Source: Endothia cerciana (lineage: Eukaryota > Ascomycota > Sordariomycetes > Diaporthales > Cryphonectriaceae). From it: a DNA stretch of 64,000 nt. This document shows positions 1 to 11,500 of the stretch, piece after piece. Numbering within the stretch: the stretch's first letter is position 1; each line of letters starts with the position of its first letter. The notes beneath the pieces were generated by a model. It worked only from the letters and a program-made list of their open reading frames with translations, had not been told where the DNA came from and searched no databases. The stretch is taken from positions 434,001 to 498,000 of the forward strand of contig JALRMH010000007.1 of NCBI GenBank assembly GCA_026119935.1. The letters are read 5' to 3'. Both the position numbers and the translations under genes were made by a program.

Positions 1-1344
1 CATGGTACCTGCGAGAGTACACGACAAATTATCACGAAGTTTGGATGGGATAACATTGGCTACCAACGTCAAGCAAACATCGCCAGTGTCATCGAAAGCA
101 GACTCAACGACAGCAACCTCATGGTCAACATCGCCGAGTGCGATGACAAGAGGGCATTAGAAGAGCTTTTGATCTCGTGCTTCCCCGAATACGAACACCA
201 GTACAATGAGGCGATGTTTACCTCCTTTGGCAACACCAACCTTGAGGAAGATATCTTTGATTACTCAGTCCAAGTGGCAGCGCATGCGCTCATGGCTAGC
301 ATCTATCGGGAGCCGCCGCAGCGTCCCATTTATATTTCGGATCAGCTGCAAACATACCGCAGCCTCATTCGGCGTATGATCATACCCAATTGGAACGGCA
401 CGCAGTGGTCGGGAGGCCTTTTATACTGGACATTGAGGGACCTCGCAATCGGAGCTGCCATGCCAAGTGCCGAGGTTGGCCGGAATGATCTGGCCTGGTC
501 TGGTAATGGATATGTCGCTTTCTCTTCAGCACTTGCTCACAAGGAGGATATTCGACCAAGCCCTGGGGAGAGAACCGTTGCTGATCGGCAGATCGACCCC
601 ACAAGTCTGCGCCTTGTGGGAACGATCGAAGTAGTGCAAGGACTTCTGAGGCTAAGGGAGGGGAAGGACAACGAGATATGTACAAGACTCTGCGAAGACC
701 CAAAGCAGATGCGCGTGGCCTCTCGCCTACTCATGCTGGGGGACCGGACTGTGCAACTGTTCTCGCGACAGGACGAGTTCCAGGGCATCCCAGAGAAGGC
801 TTCTTTCAACCCCGTGGAAGAAGTCAGGACGAGCTTCTTCCTCCGGCGTGAAAACAAGACTAGGACGGTGTTCCTCACAACGAACATAGAGGTGATCGAG
901 GTCCCGCAAGAACGAGGCTCCTTGATTCCCGTCACTTGGCACCGGTCGGTTGAAAACACTTTGTTCGCGTCCCACGTCACCCAAGAACTATCTTCTATCA
1001 CACAATTAGACCAGCTGGCGAGAGACTGGCGAGACAGTGGTGTTTCGATAAGGTGGTGTCAGATTGGAGAGGGGACATTGGCCACGCCCGGAAGGTACAT
1101 AATGACCACGAAAGACAAGATGCAGTGCCGTTTCTTTGAAGCTGGCAATGCTTGGGATGGCGCTCTCGTCGTCATTCGACACGGAGCGGTATCCTTACCG
1201 TACTGCATTAAGGTGGCTATTGAAACATGTCAACGATACGGCCCAAAAGACGCCAACTGGGTCATTGTTAGTCAGACACGTCACTCACTGCGCTGGTTCG
1301 GCTTGGATTGGGTGCCTGGCTGGTTCGCGAGGGGTGGTCAGTGA
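1..1344 (+). CDS. Unrecognised protein, 5' end outside the window
   Basis: The reading frame is open from base 1 through the ATG at 121 to the TGA at 1342-1344, so the ATG at 121 is probably internal and the gene starts left of the window. At least 447 residues are visible. The protein is soluble-looking: no signal peptide, no membrane segment, mixed charge, many tryptophans (for example NWNGTQWSGGLLYW around residue 130 of the visible part). I recognise no catalytic motif. The composition and Trp-rich style resemble large fungal proteins of unknown function such as those downstream of HET-type domains, but no HET motif is visible, so this is not claimed. It reads toward the CAD gene, which is on the opposite strand, and about 1.2 kb separates the two stops. 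I am confident it is coding because of the long open frame; its function is unknown. Confidence 0.75.
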   Translation, partial: HGTCESTRQIITKFGWDNIGYQRQANIASVIESRLNDSNLMVNIAECDDKRALEELLISCFPEYEHQYNEAMFTSFGNTNLEEDIFDYSVQVAAHALMASIYREPPQRPIYISDQLQTYRSLIRRMIIPNWNGTQWSGGLLYWTLRDLAIGAAMPSAEVGRNDLAWSGNGYVAFSSALAHKEDIRPSPGERTVADRQIDPTSLRLVGTIEVVQGLLRLREGKDNEICTRLCEDPKQMRVASRLLMLGDRTVQLFSRQDEFQGIPEKASFNPVEEVRTSFFLRRENKTRTVFLTTNIEVIEVPQERGSLIPVTWHRSVENTLFASHVTQELSSITQLDQLARDWRDSGVSIRWCQIGEGTLATPGRYIMTTKDKMQCRFFEAGNAWDGALVVIRHGAVSLPYCIKVAIETCQRYGPKDANWVIVSQTRHSLRWFGLDWVPGWFARGGQ

Positions 1345-2584
1345 TGATGATTGTGGCAATTCGTGGTAATTAGAGGCCTTGGGGTTTCTCCTTTTCACAG
1401 GCACACACCCACTACTGTTTAATTATCGACCCTGTTTGCCTGGACAGCCTGCGCCAGGTCCATTTCGACAGCTGCGCGGTCCCAGTCTGACGAGTCTCGA
1501 GAACCAGCTCTACTAGTGTCGCAACCTGGAGAAGCCCATCTATGAGTCGGGCTACGCCACAACCTACCTACCTACCTCTATAGGGGTTAGCAGGCTGAGA
1601 CGTCACGAAGCAATGGCGCCCGAGCATGAGGCTCCTGGTGCTGAACTGGGGGATCGTCGAGGCGGGTGGCCCGGGGCGATCCGCGGCTCTGGAAATCCGA
1701 TGACGCATGCTTTCTGGCGCATGTATCACGCGTTGGATGACCGCAGCGGCCTGATAGACCTGCTCCCCGGAGAAGGCGAGAAAGAACTGTTTCTGGGTGG
1801 AGGCGGGAGACGCGGGAACCCGCGTTGCTTTTCCGAAAATGGAAGACCACCTCACGATGCTCGCATAAACCAAGACGGGCAGCATGGTGGATTTGTTTGC
1901 CCAGGTGAGAAAGATGCACGTCCAGAAGTTCTGGCCGGAGGATGTGCCTACTAGTGATGCAGACTAGCACCGCGTGGATGTGCTTCTTCAAGACGCAGTG
2001 ATGTTGCTTGGACGCATAGGGCTTCGGGGTGACTTGCTACCATCGATGTTTGCCCGTATGTCTTTCAATGGATATGTACAATTGATTGTGTCCATACTTC
2101 CACATGAATGTGCCGAGACTAGGCCTCTCAAGGGAAGTAGCAAAAGAAAAGAAAAGACACCGCTTACGACTCACTGCCCGAGACGACAAGATCTTGTATT
2201 CCTGTTTCTGAATAAACAAAATGGGGTATCTATATACGCAACAGTATAAATACACATGTTTGAATATACACAGAACGCCATACACATACGCTAAACCCTC
2301 AACCAAACGCCAAACACATACACCAGAAATAAACACACCATACCTACACACCAAATCCAAATGGTTTACACACAAAACCAAAATATGCGAGACTGAGCCC
2401 CTTACGATCTACGTATGCCCTTTTCACGTGTATGCGTGCATATATGTGTGACCTTTTACGAGCCTACTCTAGTGTTGAGAAAAATAGCAAGAATTCGCAA
2501 AACTTTTCGTGACCAAGCCCAAAATTGAAGAACTCATCCGCTCATTCCGTTTTGAGTCTGTATGTGTACGCAGCAATCAGTTTC
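1345..2584. other. Convergent intergenic region
   Basis: This 1.2 kb lies between the stops of the left-edge gene and the CAD gene. Overlapping short ORFs at 1568-1991 on both strands have no recognisable motif and look like chance frames in GC-rich DNA. From about 2229 to 2360 the plus strand is strongly A/C-rich, so the CAD transcript would have a T/G-rich 3' untranslated region there. No RNA gene or terminator is seen. Confidence 0.5.
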
Positions 2585-5500
2585 TCAGTTGGACATGACG
2601 AGAGCCAAGAGAGCCATGCGCGTGTAGAGACCATACTTCATCTGCACCGCTTTGTTAGCACATCCAAATTCATTTTCTAATCTAGAATGGGTACTCGCCT
2701 GTCTGAAGTATGCCGCCCGTGGATCGAAGTCCACCTCCTCCGCGATCTCCTCATTCCTCGGCAGCGGGTGCATCACGATCATGCTGCTCTTCGCATTCTT
2801 GAGGGTTGCATTGTCAATGCGGTACGATCCCCTGACCTTCTCGTACTCCTCCTTGGACGGGAAACGTTCAGCCTGTACGCGCGTACAGTAGAGCACATCG
2901 CTCCTGGCCAGGATCTCCGGCGTTAGTGTCTCGGACGCGGCAAGCAGCTGGCCGGACTTGACGAGCTGCTCGTGCACGGCGGGCGGCAAGGAGAGGGCCT
3001 TCGGCGAGACGAGCTGAACCTTGACCTGGTAGTGCTGCAGCAAGTAGACGAGCGAATGGACTGGGCGGCCGTAGAGCAAGTCACCAAGGAAGGTGATCGT
3101 TAGGCCCTGCACGGTACCAAGTTCTTCGCGGATGGTGAAAAGGTCCAAGAAGGCCTGAGTCGGGTGCTCCTTAGAGCCGTTGCCCCCGTTGATGACTGGG
3201 ACAGGGGAGAACTTCCTGGAAACCTTGACGGAATTCTCTTCAGGGTGGCGGAGGACAACGGCGTCACCATAGCAGGACAGGGTCCGGAGAGTGTCCTGCA
3301 GCGTCTCGCCCTTCTGGACCGAGGAATGAGACGTAGCAATGGCGATTGTCCGTCCACCGAGGCGCTGCATGGCGGCGTCGAAAGAGGCCGATGTTCGGGT
3401 CGAGGGCTCGTAAAACATCGTGCAGAGAAGACGACCCTTCAGGATGTTCAGGACACCCTCGCGCTGGACACCAGTGCGCATCTCTTGAGCAACAGTGAAC
3501 AGCAAGTGCAGATCAGCACGTGTGTATTGCGTTACAGAGAGAACATGGGACTTCTTGAACGATGATGGCTGCGACAGGAGGGATTGCAGGGGGCTCTCAG
3601 CTGCTGCAAGAGGCAGAGACGGGCCGAAGTCGTCGAAGATAGAAGGCTTGACAGACTGGCTAAGAGCGCCGTCTAGACCACGAGGCTTGACGATCGGGCG
3701 CATAGAACCGATTATTGATCCTCTCCTGTCGGTGCGAGGAGTCTCGGCGGACTGCGAGGAGGGCTTGATGGTAGGTGACGTGGGTGGTGGCAGAGCTCCA
3801 TGCCTAGACACGTCCTGGCCAATGGATGATCCCTCAAGGATCTGGCCGTCAAGGCAGGCAAGCCTGTCTTGGAAAATAATACGCTGAACAGCGCCCCTCA
3901 TTACGCGACCTGCGAACGGCGACCAGCTAGGGCCGGACGGCACAGTGTAAGGCCGCTCGATCTCGACCTCGACAAAGGTGCCGGGCTGGTCGTGCAACTC
4001 GAAGATCTCGACAGGATTGTCATGCAGACGCTTCCTGATGTCGTCAATGGTAAGCTTGCCCTCGCTGACCGAAGTAAGGAGGAGCGGCAAGGCGTCAGCG
4101 ATTCCAACGCTGACATCGGCCTTGCCACTGACAGCATGGGCCAGCTGGTATGGCAGACTCCCGACGGAGAACACATCGATGACTGCCAGGTGCTCCCAGA
4201 GCGACAACTGATCCTCTGGCGAAGGCAGGAAATGGCACTCAGGGTAGTCCTTCTGGGAGAGGTAGAGAGAATAGACCGAGACATCACACGTCACCTTCAA
4301 ACCCTTCTCCTTGCTGAGCGCGATGAGCTTGATATCATCCTTGGTGGTGACTGAAGTGACGTGAATCCTCCGGCTGTGAAGACTAGCTAGGAGGAGGATC
4401 GAAGCCAGGTCGGTTAATCTGGCATCCGTGATGATCGGTTTGTGGACGGGCCAGGCATCGAAGTGTGCAGTCACAGCAGCAACCTTGCTAATGTTGTCGG
4501 AGAGGTGGTTGAACGGGATGAACAGAGCACCGACATCTCCAGCAACGTGGCTGATTTGGTTGGCATTGGTGGAGGTGGCAGCCACCGACACATTGAAGTC
4601 GCAGTAAGTGCCGAGCTTGCCGTTCTGCTGGGCAACGCTAAGCGTACGAGCATCCGTAATGGCGCCATCGACACCAACAGCCATCGTTCGGATCATCGTG
4701 AAGCCCGCAGAGAGCGACGACTTCGTCACGTTCTGCAGGTCGCGGCTTTTCTCAGAGACGATGCCGGGCACAAATGCTGCAATGTTGACAAGACCGGGGA
4801 GCAGGAAGGTGCGGTGACTGGTCTGGCAGTCCGAGATGCTCACATCGAGGGTCAGGTGGTGAGCAATGGCCTCGACGAGAATCTTGGCATTTTTGACATT
4901 CGTGACCAGAGGGACCTGGTAGTCGACAGCCATTCTTCGTGTCCTATAGCCCTTACTCATGTAGCTGGCAGGACGGCGGTACTTGTTACTCGACGGAAGG
5001 TTGATGTAGAGATCGATCATGTTGTTAGCCAAGTGCTGGGTGAGCGAATATTCTGACTTCTGATCGTTCTCTTCCTGGGCCAGAACCTCAAGGAACTGAA
5101 CAGGAATGTTGTGGGATTGCAGGAAGTCAGCGGTACCCGCAGTGGCGAACAGCTTGAAGCCCAGCTCTTGCAACTTCTGAATCGAGGGAAGCATTTCCAT
5201 CTTGTCCTTGTATGAGCCAAGTGACAAGAGAATGTTGTTCTTTGGGATCTTGAAGCCAGTCGACATCAAGGCCTTAAGATACGCCTCGTACTTGTCAGCG
5301 CCAAAGCAAGCAACTTCACCAGTTGAAGCCATCTCAACGCCCAAGACTGGATCGGCGCCTGACAGGCGAGAGAAGCTGAATTGCGGAACCTTGACACCAA
5401 CGGCACCGGCAGGGCGCTCAACGATGGGGTACGGCTCGAAGGGCACGCCCATGATAGCCTTGGTAGCCATCTCAATGAGATCGACGCCCATGACCTTTGA

Positions 5501-8500
5501 CACGAAGGGAAAGGACCGGGAGGCACGGACGTTACACTCGATGACCTTGATGTCGTTGTCCTTCGCAATGAACTGGATGTTGAAGGGCCCAGTAACGTTG
5601 AGCGCCGCACCAATCTTGCGGGTGGCCTCCTCGATCCGCTCAATGGTAGTCTTCTCCAGGTCCTGCGGCGGTAGAATCAGGGTAGCATCTCCCGAGTGGA
5701 CACCAGCGTTCTCAACGTGTTCCGAAATGAAGTGGCCGACAACTTCACCGTCATGAGCAACAGCGTCCATCTCGATTTCCTTTGCGTTTTCAATGTACTT
5801 CGTGATCACGACTGGGTGCTCAGGGGAGACATCCGTAGCCTGTTTCAGGTAGTTCTCGAGGTCTGCCTCTGAGTAGACAGTGTTCATGGCAGCTCCAGAG
5901 AGGACATAGGATGGCCGAACGAGGACGGGGTAGGAAACACTGTTGCAGAATTCCTTGGCCTTGTCGAAGCTCGTCAACTCCTTCCAGGTTGGCTGATCGA
6001 CGCCGATCCGGTCAAGCATACGCGAGAATTTATACCTGTTCTCTGCATTGTCGATCATCTCGGGAGAAGTTCCCAAGACCTTGACTCCAGATCGGTGAAG
6101 GGTCAGGACGATGTTGTTCGGGGTCTGGCCGCCCATGGCACCAAGTACGCCCCTTGCGCCCTCCAACTGGTAGATATCGAGTACCGTCTCTTGGTCAATC
6201 GTCTCAAAGTATAATTTGTCGGCCTCATCGTAATTTGTGCTTACTGTCTCGGGGTTCGCCTCAAAGCGCAAAACAAGTTAGTATAACAGGTCCAAGAAGA
6301 GTCCAAAAAGAAAAGGCCCCCTTGGGGACGGGTTAGACGGCACCACCAGAAGGGTCCTTGGGACCCGGCTTGGTGGAGGGTTTGCCGAAGAAGTCTGTGA
6401 TGGTGTTTTGGCGCTTGGCATTGCTGATGGACGAGCGCGAAGGACCGGGTCGGACAGAGGCAGTGCTACGCTTGAAGCGTGACGCAGGACTGGGACGGAC
6501 GGCGTCCAAGCTGTTCGCAGAAGAGCTCGATGCGAAACTGGACTGAGCAGAGGTGAAGCTGTTCGTAGAAGAGCTTGACGCGAGAGTGGGTTGAGCAGGG
6601 GTGAAGCTGTTCGCAGAAGAGCTTGACGCGAGAGTCGGCGGAGTAGAAGACTTTGAGGCAAGTTTGGAACGAAGAGCAAAGTTGCCTCTAGTCGAACGCG
6701 ACGCAGGATCAGGTTGGAGAGCGTCCAATTTGTTTGTGGTGGAGCTCGACACAAGACTGGGCTGAACAGAGGAGCTCGACGCGAGAGCGGGCTGAGCAGC
6801 AGCTTGTTGAAGCTCCTTGACGGCGGCGGGATGATACTCTGTCAGATTATGACGATTGAGGTTGCTTTTGTTGTGGAAACCAGTATCGCAAGGGACGCAG
6901 ACATATTTGCAGGTGTCCTGGTGCAGCTTGCGCTCATGTTTGGCACTCTTCAAATGCTTCTGCAGCATTGAGTCGCTGGTGAGGCTCGTGTTGCAGCGGT
7001 CGGAGTGGTACTTCTGCTCAAGGACATCCCGCTCTCTACGTGCTGCTTCGGCGATTCGGTCCAATTCCGGGTTGTTGGCGCGAGACTTCATCTTCTGCGC
7101 GATAGCCCGAGTGATGTACTCGTCGTAGTTGGTCGCCATCTGCTTGAAGTGGTAGTTGGCAGCGTTGAGTGCCTTGAGAGTCAGGCGTTTCTTCTCCCTG
7201 TCGACGGCGAATGGCTCCATCTCTTCAGTCGACAACTCAAATTGTCCGGCAACGCCCTCATTCAATGAGCAGTGTGAACACAGGCCGCCATACTCGAACG
7301 TCGTGCGATCCCAAAGACAGATATGGGACATGCCGAAGTCACCCTTCTCGGCCTTCATGGCCCAGAACACGTACGAGAATGTGGCCTCGATAGCGATGAA
7401 GAAGAGGCGAATGGCGGGGACGAGCCTTGTATCGGGAATGCGACACCAGCAGAGCCAACCCTTGTGGGTGATTTTGTAGCCGCGGTCGAGAGCGGCCCGG
7501 ACATAACGAGGGATGTTTTTCGCCTTCATCGTATTGTCTCATGCGCGCATTGGATCCAGCATGCTCCGCGGTTCCTGAACCAATATAGAGCTCAGGCCGG
7601 CGACCATTCTTCTCCATGACGATGGCATAGATGGCCCAGCGTGCGCTGAAATCAGCGGGCAGGAGTCTTGAAGGAGTGAATGGTGGGAGGAGTTGCAGAC
7701 TGGACGATGTCCAAAAGACTGGGAGAAAAGGCAAGTCCAGCAACCGTAGCAGCATCCTCGAGCTCTGCCGGTCCATCGAAGAAGCGGGCAAAGTAGAGAT
7801 TCTTCTGAGCGAACAGCGTATCATCCAGGCAGGTCCAGGTGAGGAGAATGATGAATTCCAGGATGGAAGGAGCTGTGGCCGACATGGCAGAGGATATAGA
7901 CATGTCCAAGGACGACATGGCAGACGCGGACGGCGTGGCAGGCGCGGACGACATGGCAGAGGTTGACGACGTGGCAGAGGCTGTAGACGGCACGGTCGTA
8001 AGACGGAGTGATGTGGGCTTCTCGATCTAGGCGTTGAAGCAGGACAAAGCTGTCGGCAGAGTTTTGAGTTCTCGATCGTAGGCAGATTTGGCCAGCGTCG
8101 AAAACACCCAGAGTGAGAGGATTTGAGTGTCGAGTGTTGAGTGACGGTCCATCTAGGCCAAGCTCCGGTAAACATGAGCAATATGTTTACTCATGTCCAG
8201 CCCGAAGGTGCAACCCATTGAGAGGGCGTAATTGCCCATGACGAGAACATACTCGGGCAACCTGCCTGACGAAAAGTCCAGTGCATACGTGGTGTAGAAG
8301 GTGCAACCCGTTGAGATGGCGTAATTTGTGCATGATGCGGGCCTCACTCGGGCAGCCCGTCTAGACAAGAGAGCCCAGAACACACATCGTGTAGGGGGTG
8401 CTGTAACTTATCCAAGAGCACCCCCCAGGAGAACAGTCTGACTAGACAAGGGGATCCAGTATGGAGTATCTAGACAAAAGTGCCCCGTAGAGTGTCCAGA

Positions 8501-11500
8501 CAAATGCCCAGCATGCATATTGTTGAAGGTGTCTCGATTTGTCCATAATGAGGGCAACTCTTGGAGGAAATGGTCTGCCCAAGCAGGAGTGCCAGTGCAA
8601 AAGTGCCAGGACGAGGGTATCTTGTGCGAGAGTGTCCCATACGAGTGTCCAGTACGACTGTCCTGTGCGAGAGTGTCGCGTACGAGAGCGTCCAGTGCGA
8701 GAGCGTCCAGTGCGAGAGCGTCCAGTGCGAGAGCGTCCAGTGCGAGAGCGTCCAGTGTGAGAGCGTCCAGTGTGCAGGTTGTATCTAGATAGAGGGCACT
8801 GTGGGGTTTGTCCAGGGATATGGTAGTGTTGAGGGAGTGGCTTATGTAGGTGGCGTAGTTTATGGGGCATGGTTTTTGCCCACAAAATCGGGCGACCGCA
8901 AACATTGAAGCCTGGAAAGATTTTTTGGGGGGGGGAGGGGGGTAGAGGGGAAGGAAAAGTGGGGAGCTTACATTCACCATGACAGTCTTGAAGCCCTCTT
9001 GTCGCAGTGTGCGAATGGCCCGGACAGAACACCAATCGAACTCGACAGATGAGCCGATTCTGTAGACGCCGGACCCCAGGACCATCACACCGTGATCGTC
9101 GAACCTGACATCGTGCTGTGTAGCGTTGTAGGTCAGGTAGAGATAGTTGGTCATCGCCGGGAATTCGGCTGCGACAGTATCAATCTGCCTGACGAAGGGC
9201 ATGATGCCGGCCTCATCTCGCAGTCGACGGACAGCCAGTTCATTAGAGCTCCAAAATTTGGCCAGCTGGCGGTCGGAAAAGCCAAGGCTCTTCGCCTCGA
9301 GCAAGAGATCGGGGCGTCTGGCGATATCGCCGGTGTTGTATCCTGTCATCCTCTTGCCGAAGTCGCTCAGGCCCTTGAGCTTGTGCAAAAACCACTTGTC
9401 AATCTTGGTCATCTCCCAGATCTTGTCAACCGTGTATCCGGCGTGCATCGCGTTGGCGATCGCGAAGAGGCGTTGGTCAGAAGGCGTCTGCAACTCATCA
9501 TCAATCGACATAAGAGCCTTGGTTTCGTTAAAACCTAGGTTATGGAAGTCGATAGAGCGGATTGCCTTTTGGATAGCCTCCTCAAACGTTCTGCCGATGC
9601 TCATGACCTCACCGACACTCTTCATGGAGGACCCAAGCTGTGTCGACACGCGGGTGAACTTCTTCAGGTCCCAGCGCGGCATCTTGACCACAACGTAGTC
9701 AAGCGACGGCTCGAAACACGCGCAGGTTGACCTAGTCACCGAGTTTGTGATGTCCTTCAAGGGGATGCCCAGACCCAACTTGGCAGCAATGAAGGCCAAT
9801 GGGTAGCCAGTCGCCTTGGAGGCGAGCGCTGAAGATCGCGACAACCTCGCGTTGACTTCAATAATGCAATACTCCCTTGAAAACGGGTTGAGCGCGTATT
9901 GGATGTTGCACTCTCCGACAACTCCAAGATGCCGAATCACGTTGACCGCAGTGGTTCGGAGCATATTGTAGTCCTCGTCCGAAAGCGTCTGAGACGGAGC
10001 GACCACGATCGAATCTCCGGTATGAATGCCGAGAGGATCGAAGTTCTCCATGTTACAGACGGTGATGCAGTTGTCCTGGGCGTCTCGGACGACCTCGTAC
10101 TCGATTTCCTTCCAGCCCTTCATACTGCGCTCGATCAGGACCTGTGGACTGACGGCCAGAGCCTTGTTGCACAGATCAAGCAAATCGGCATCGTTGTATG
10201 CGAAACCACTGCCCAGTCCACCAAGTGCGTAGGCAGCTCTTACAATGACGGGGAAGCCAATATCCTTGACGACCCGCATGGCCTCATCAACACTGCTTGC
10301 GGACGCAGACTTGGCGCACTTCTCCCCGATGGACTCCATGCTACGAGCGAAGAGCTCACGGTCCTCGGTGGTGATGATGGTGTCGATGGGTGTACCAAGA
10401 ACCTTGACTCCGAGCTCCTCAAATTCGCCCTTCAGCTGAATACCGACCTGCAGAGCAGTCTGCCCACCGAATGTGCAGTAAATGGCGTCGGGCCGCTCGT
10501 ATAAGATGACCTTGCGGACGAACTCCGCATTCACAGGTAGGAAGTAGACCTTGTCCGCCAGGCCCTTGGACGTCTGGATCGTGGCAATATTGGGATTGAT
10601 CAGAACGGTGTAGATGCCTTCCTCCTTCAACGCCTTGATTGCTTGGCTTCCAGAGTAGTCGAACTCGCCAGCTTGTCCAATGCTGAGACCACCACTGCCG
10701 AGAATGAGGACCTTCTTCGGCTTCACACGAGGGTGGAGCCTCTCATTCTCTGCCGCGGTGCCGCCAGGGAAAGAGACTGGCTTGGCAAGAAGGCTGTTGT
10801 CCGATGCACACTTAACGATGGTCTGAATAAACACATCAAACAGGAATTCAGTGTCTCGGGGGCCAGGTGTGCTCTCAGGGTGGAACTGGACACTGAAGCA
10901 GGGCTTGCTGACGTGCATGATACCCTCATTACTTCCGTCGTTGGCGTTCACGAAAAGCTCCTGCCATTCCGAGGGCAAAGTCTTGCTGTCGACGGCGAAA
11001 CCGTGGTTCTGGGAGGTGATGTGACATTTCCCAGTGACCAAGCTCGTGCAAGGAATGTTGTGACCTCTATTGCCGAACTTCATTTTGGTGGTGCCGGCCC
11101 CAGCAGCTCTGGCGAGCAGCTGGTGGCCCAGGCAGATACCAAAGACCGGCGTGCGGTTCTTTGCCATGGCCGTGGAGATGTTCTTCACAGTAGTCTCCAT
11201 GACGGCCGGATCACCAGGGCCGTTCGAGATGAAGAGACCGTCGTATTCGTCCCCAGCCTGTGCAATAATATCATGATCCCATGGGCATACGAGCACTTCG
11301 ACGCCTCGCTTGAGGAAGCACCGAAGCTGGTTGAACTTCATACCGACGTCGAGGCAGAGAATACGAATCGTCCGACCGGATGGGTGTTTGACAGCAGTAC
11401 CCTCTGGAGGGGTGTACAGCTTGGGAGCCTTGATAGACACTAACAGCAAGTGAGCAGAGAGTCGACAGTAGGCCTGCTTTGCTTTCACTCACCCTCTGCC

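Larger units (their letters stand above)
6260..8971 (-). other. Giant 2,712 bp spliceosomal intron in the CAD gene, carrying a nested gene relic
   Basis: The donor GTAAGC follows the codons for VMVN (8972 is the last exon base). The acceptor is TTTGAG just before GCGAACCCC, with a perfect TACTAAC branch site about 17 bases upstream. Splicing is phase 0 and restores MVN-A-NPETVS, the nucleotide-binding motif of the second CPSase half. Typical introns in this window are 48-180 bp, so this one is more than ten times longer. It contains, on the sense strand, a frameshifted GIY-YIG/zinc-finger gene (6333-8152), a duplicated segment near 8205-8345 and a 15 bp minisatellite (8615-8785). The size is explained by this cargo. 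Confidence 0.85.

Noticed and set aside
3100..5756. Plus-strand ORFs opposite CAD exons
   Set aside because: They are antisense shadows of a strongly conserved coding region and show no motif.
7652..8181. Separate small genes in the CAD intron in each of several frames
   Set aside because: The pieces are co-linear parts of one GIY-YIG-type protein broken by one-base shifts.
8408..8971. C-terminal extension of the CPSase ORF with LDALA repeats and a proline-rich stretch
   Set aside because: It follows a good GTAAGC donor and replaces the conserved NPETVS continuation, which resumes after the acceptor at 6259; it is intron sequence.
6260..8971. Intein in carbamoyl-phosphate synthetase
   Set aside because: The insertion contains stops in the CAD frame, starts with GTAAGC and ends with TACTAAC...AG, and lacks the Cys/Ser start and His-Asn end of inteins.
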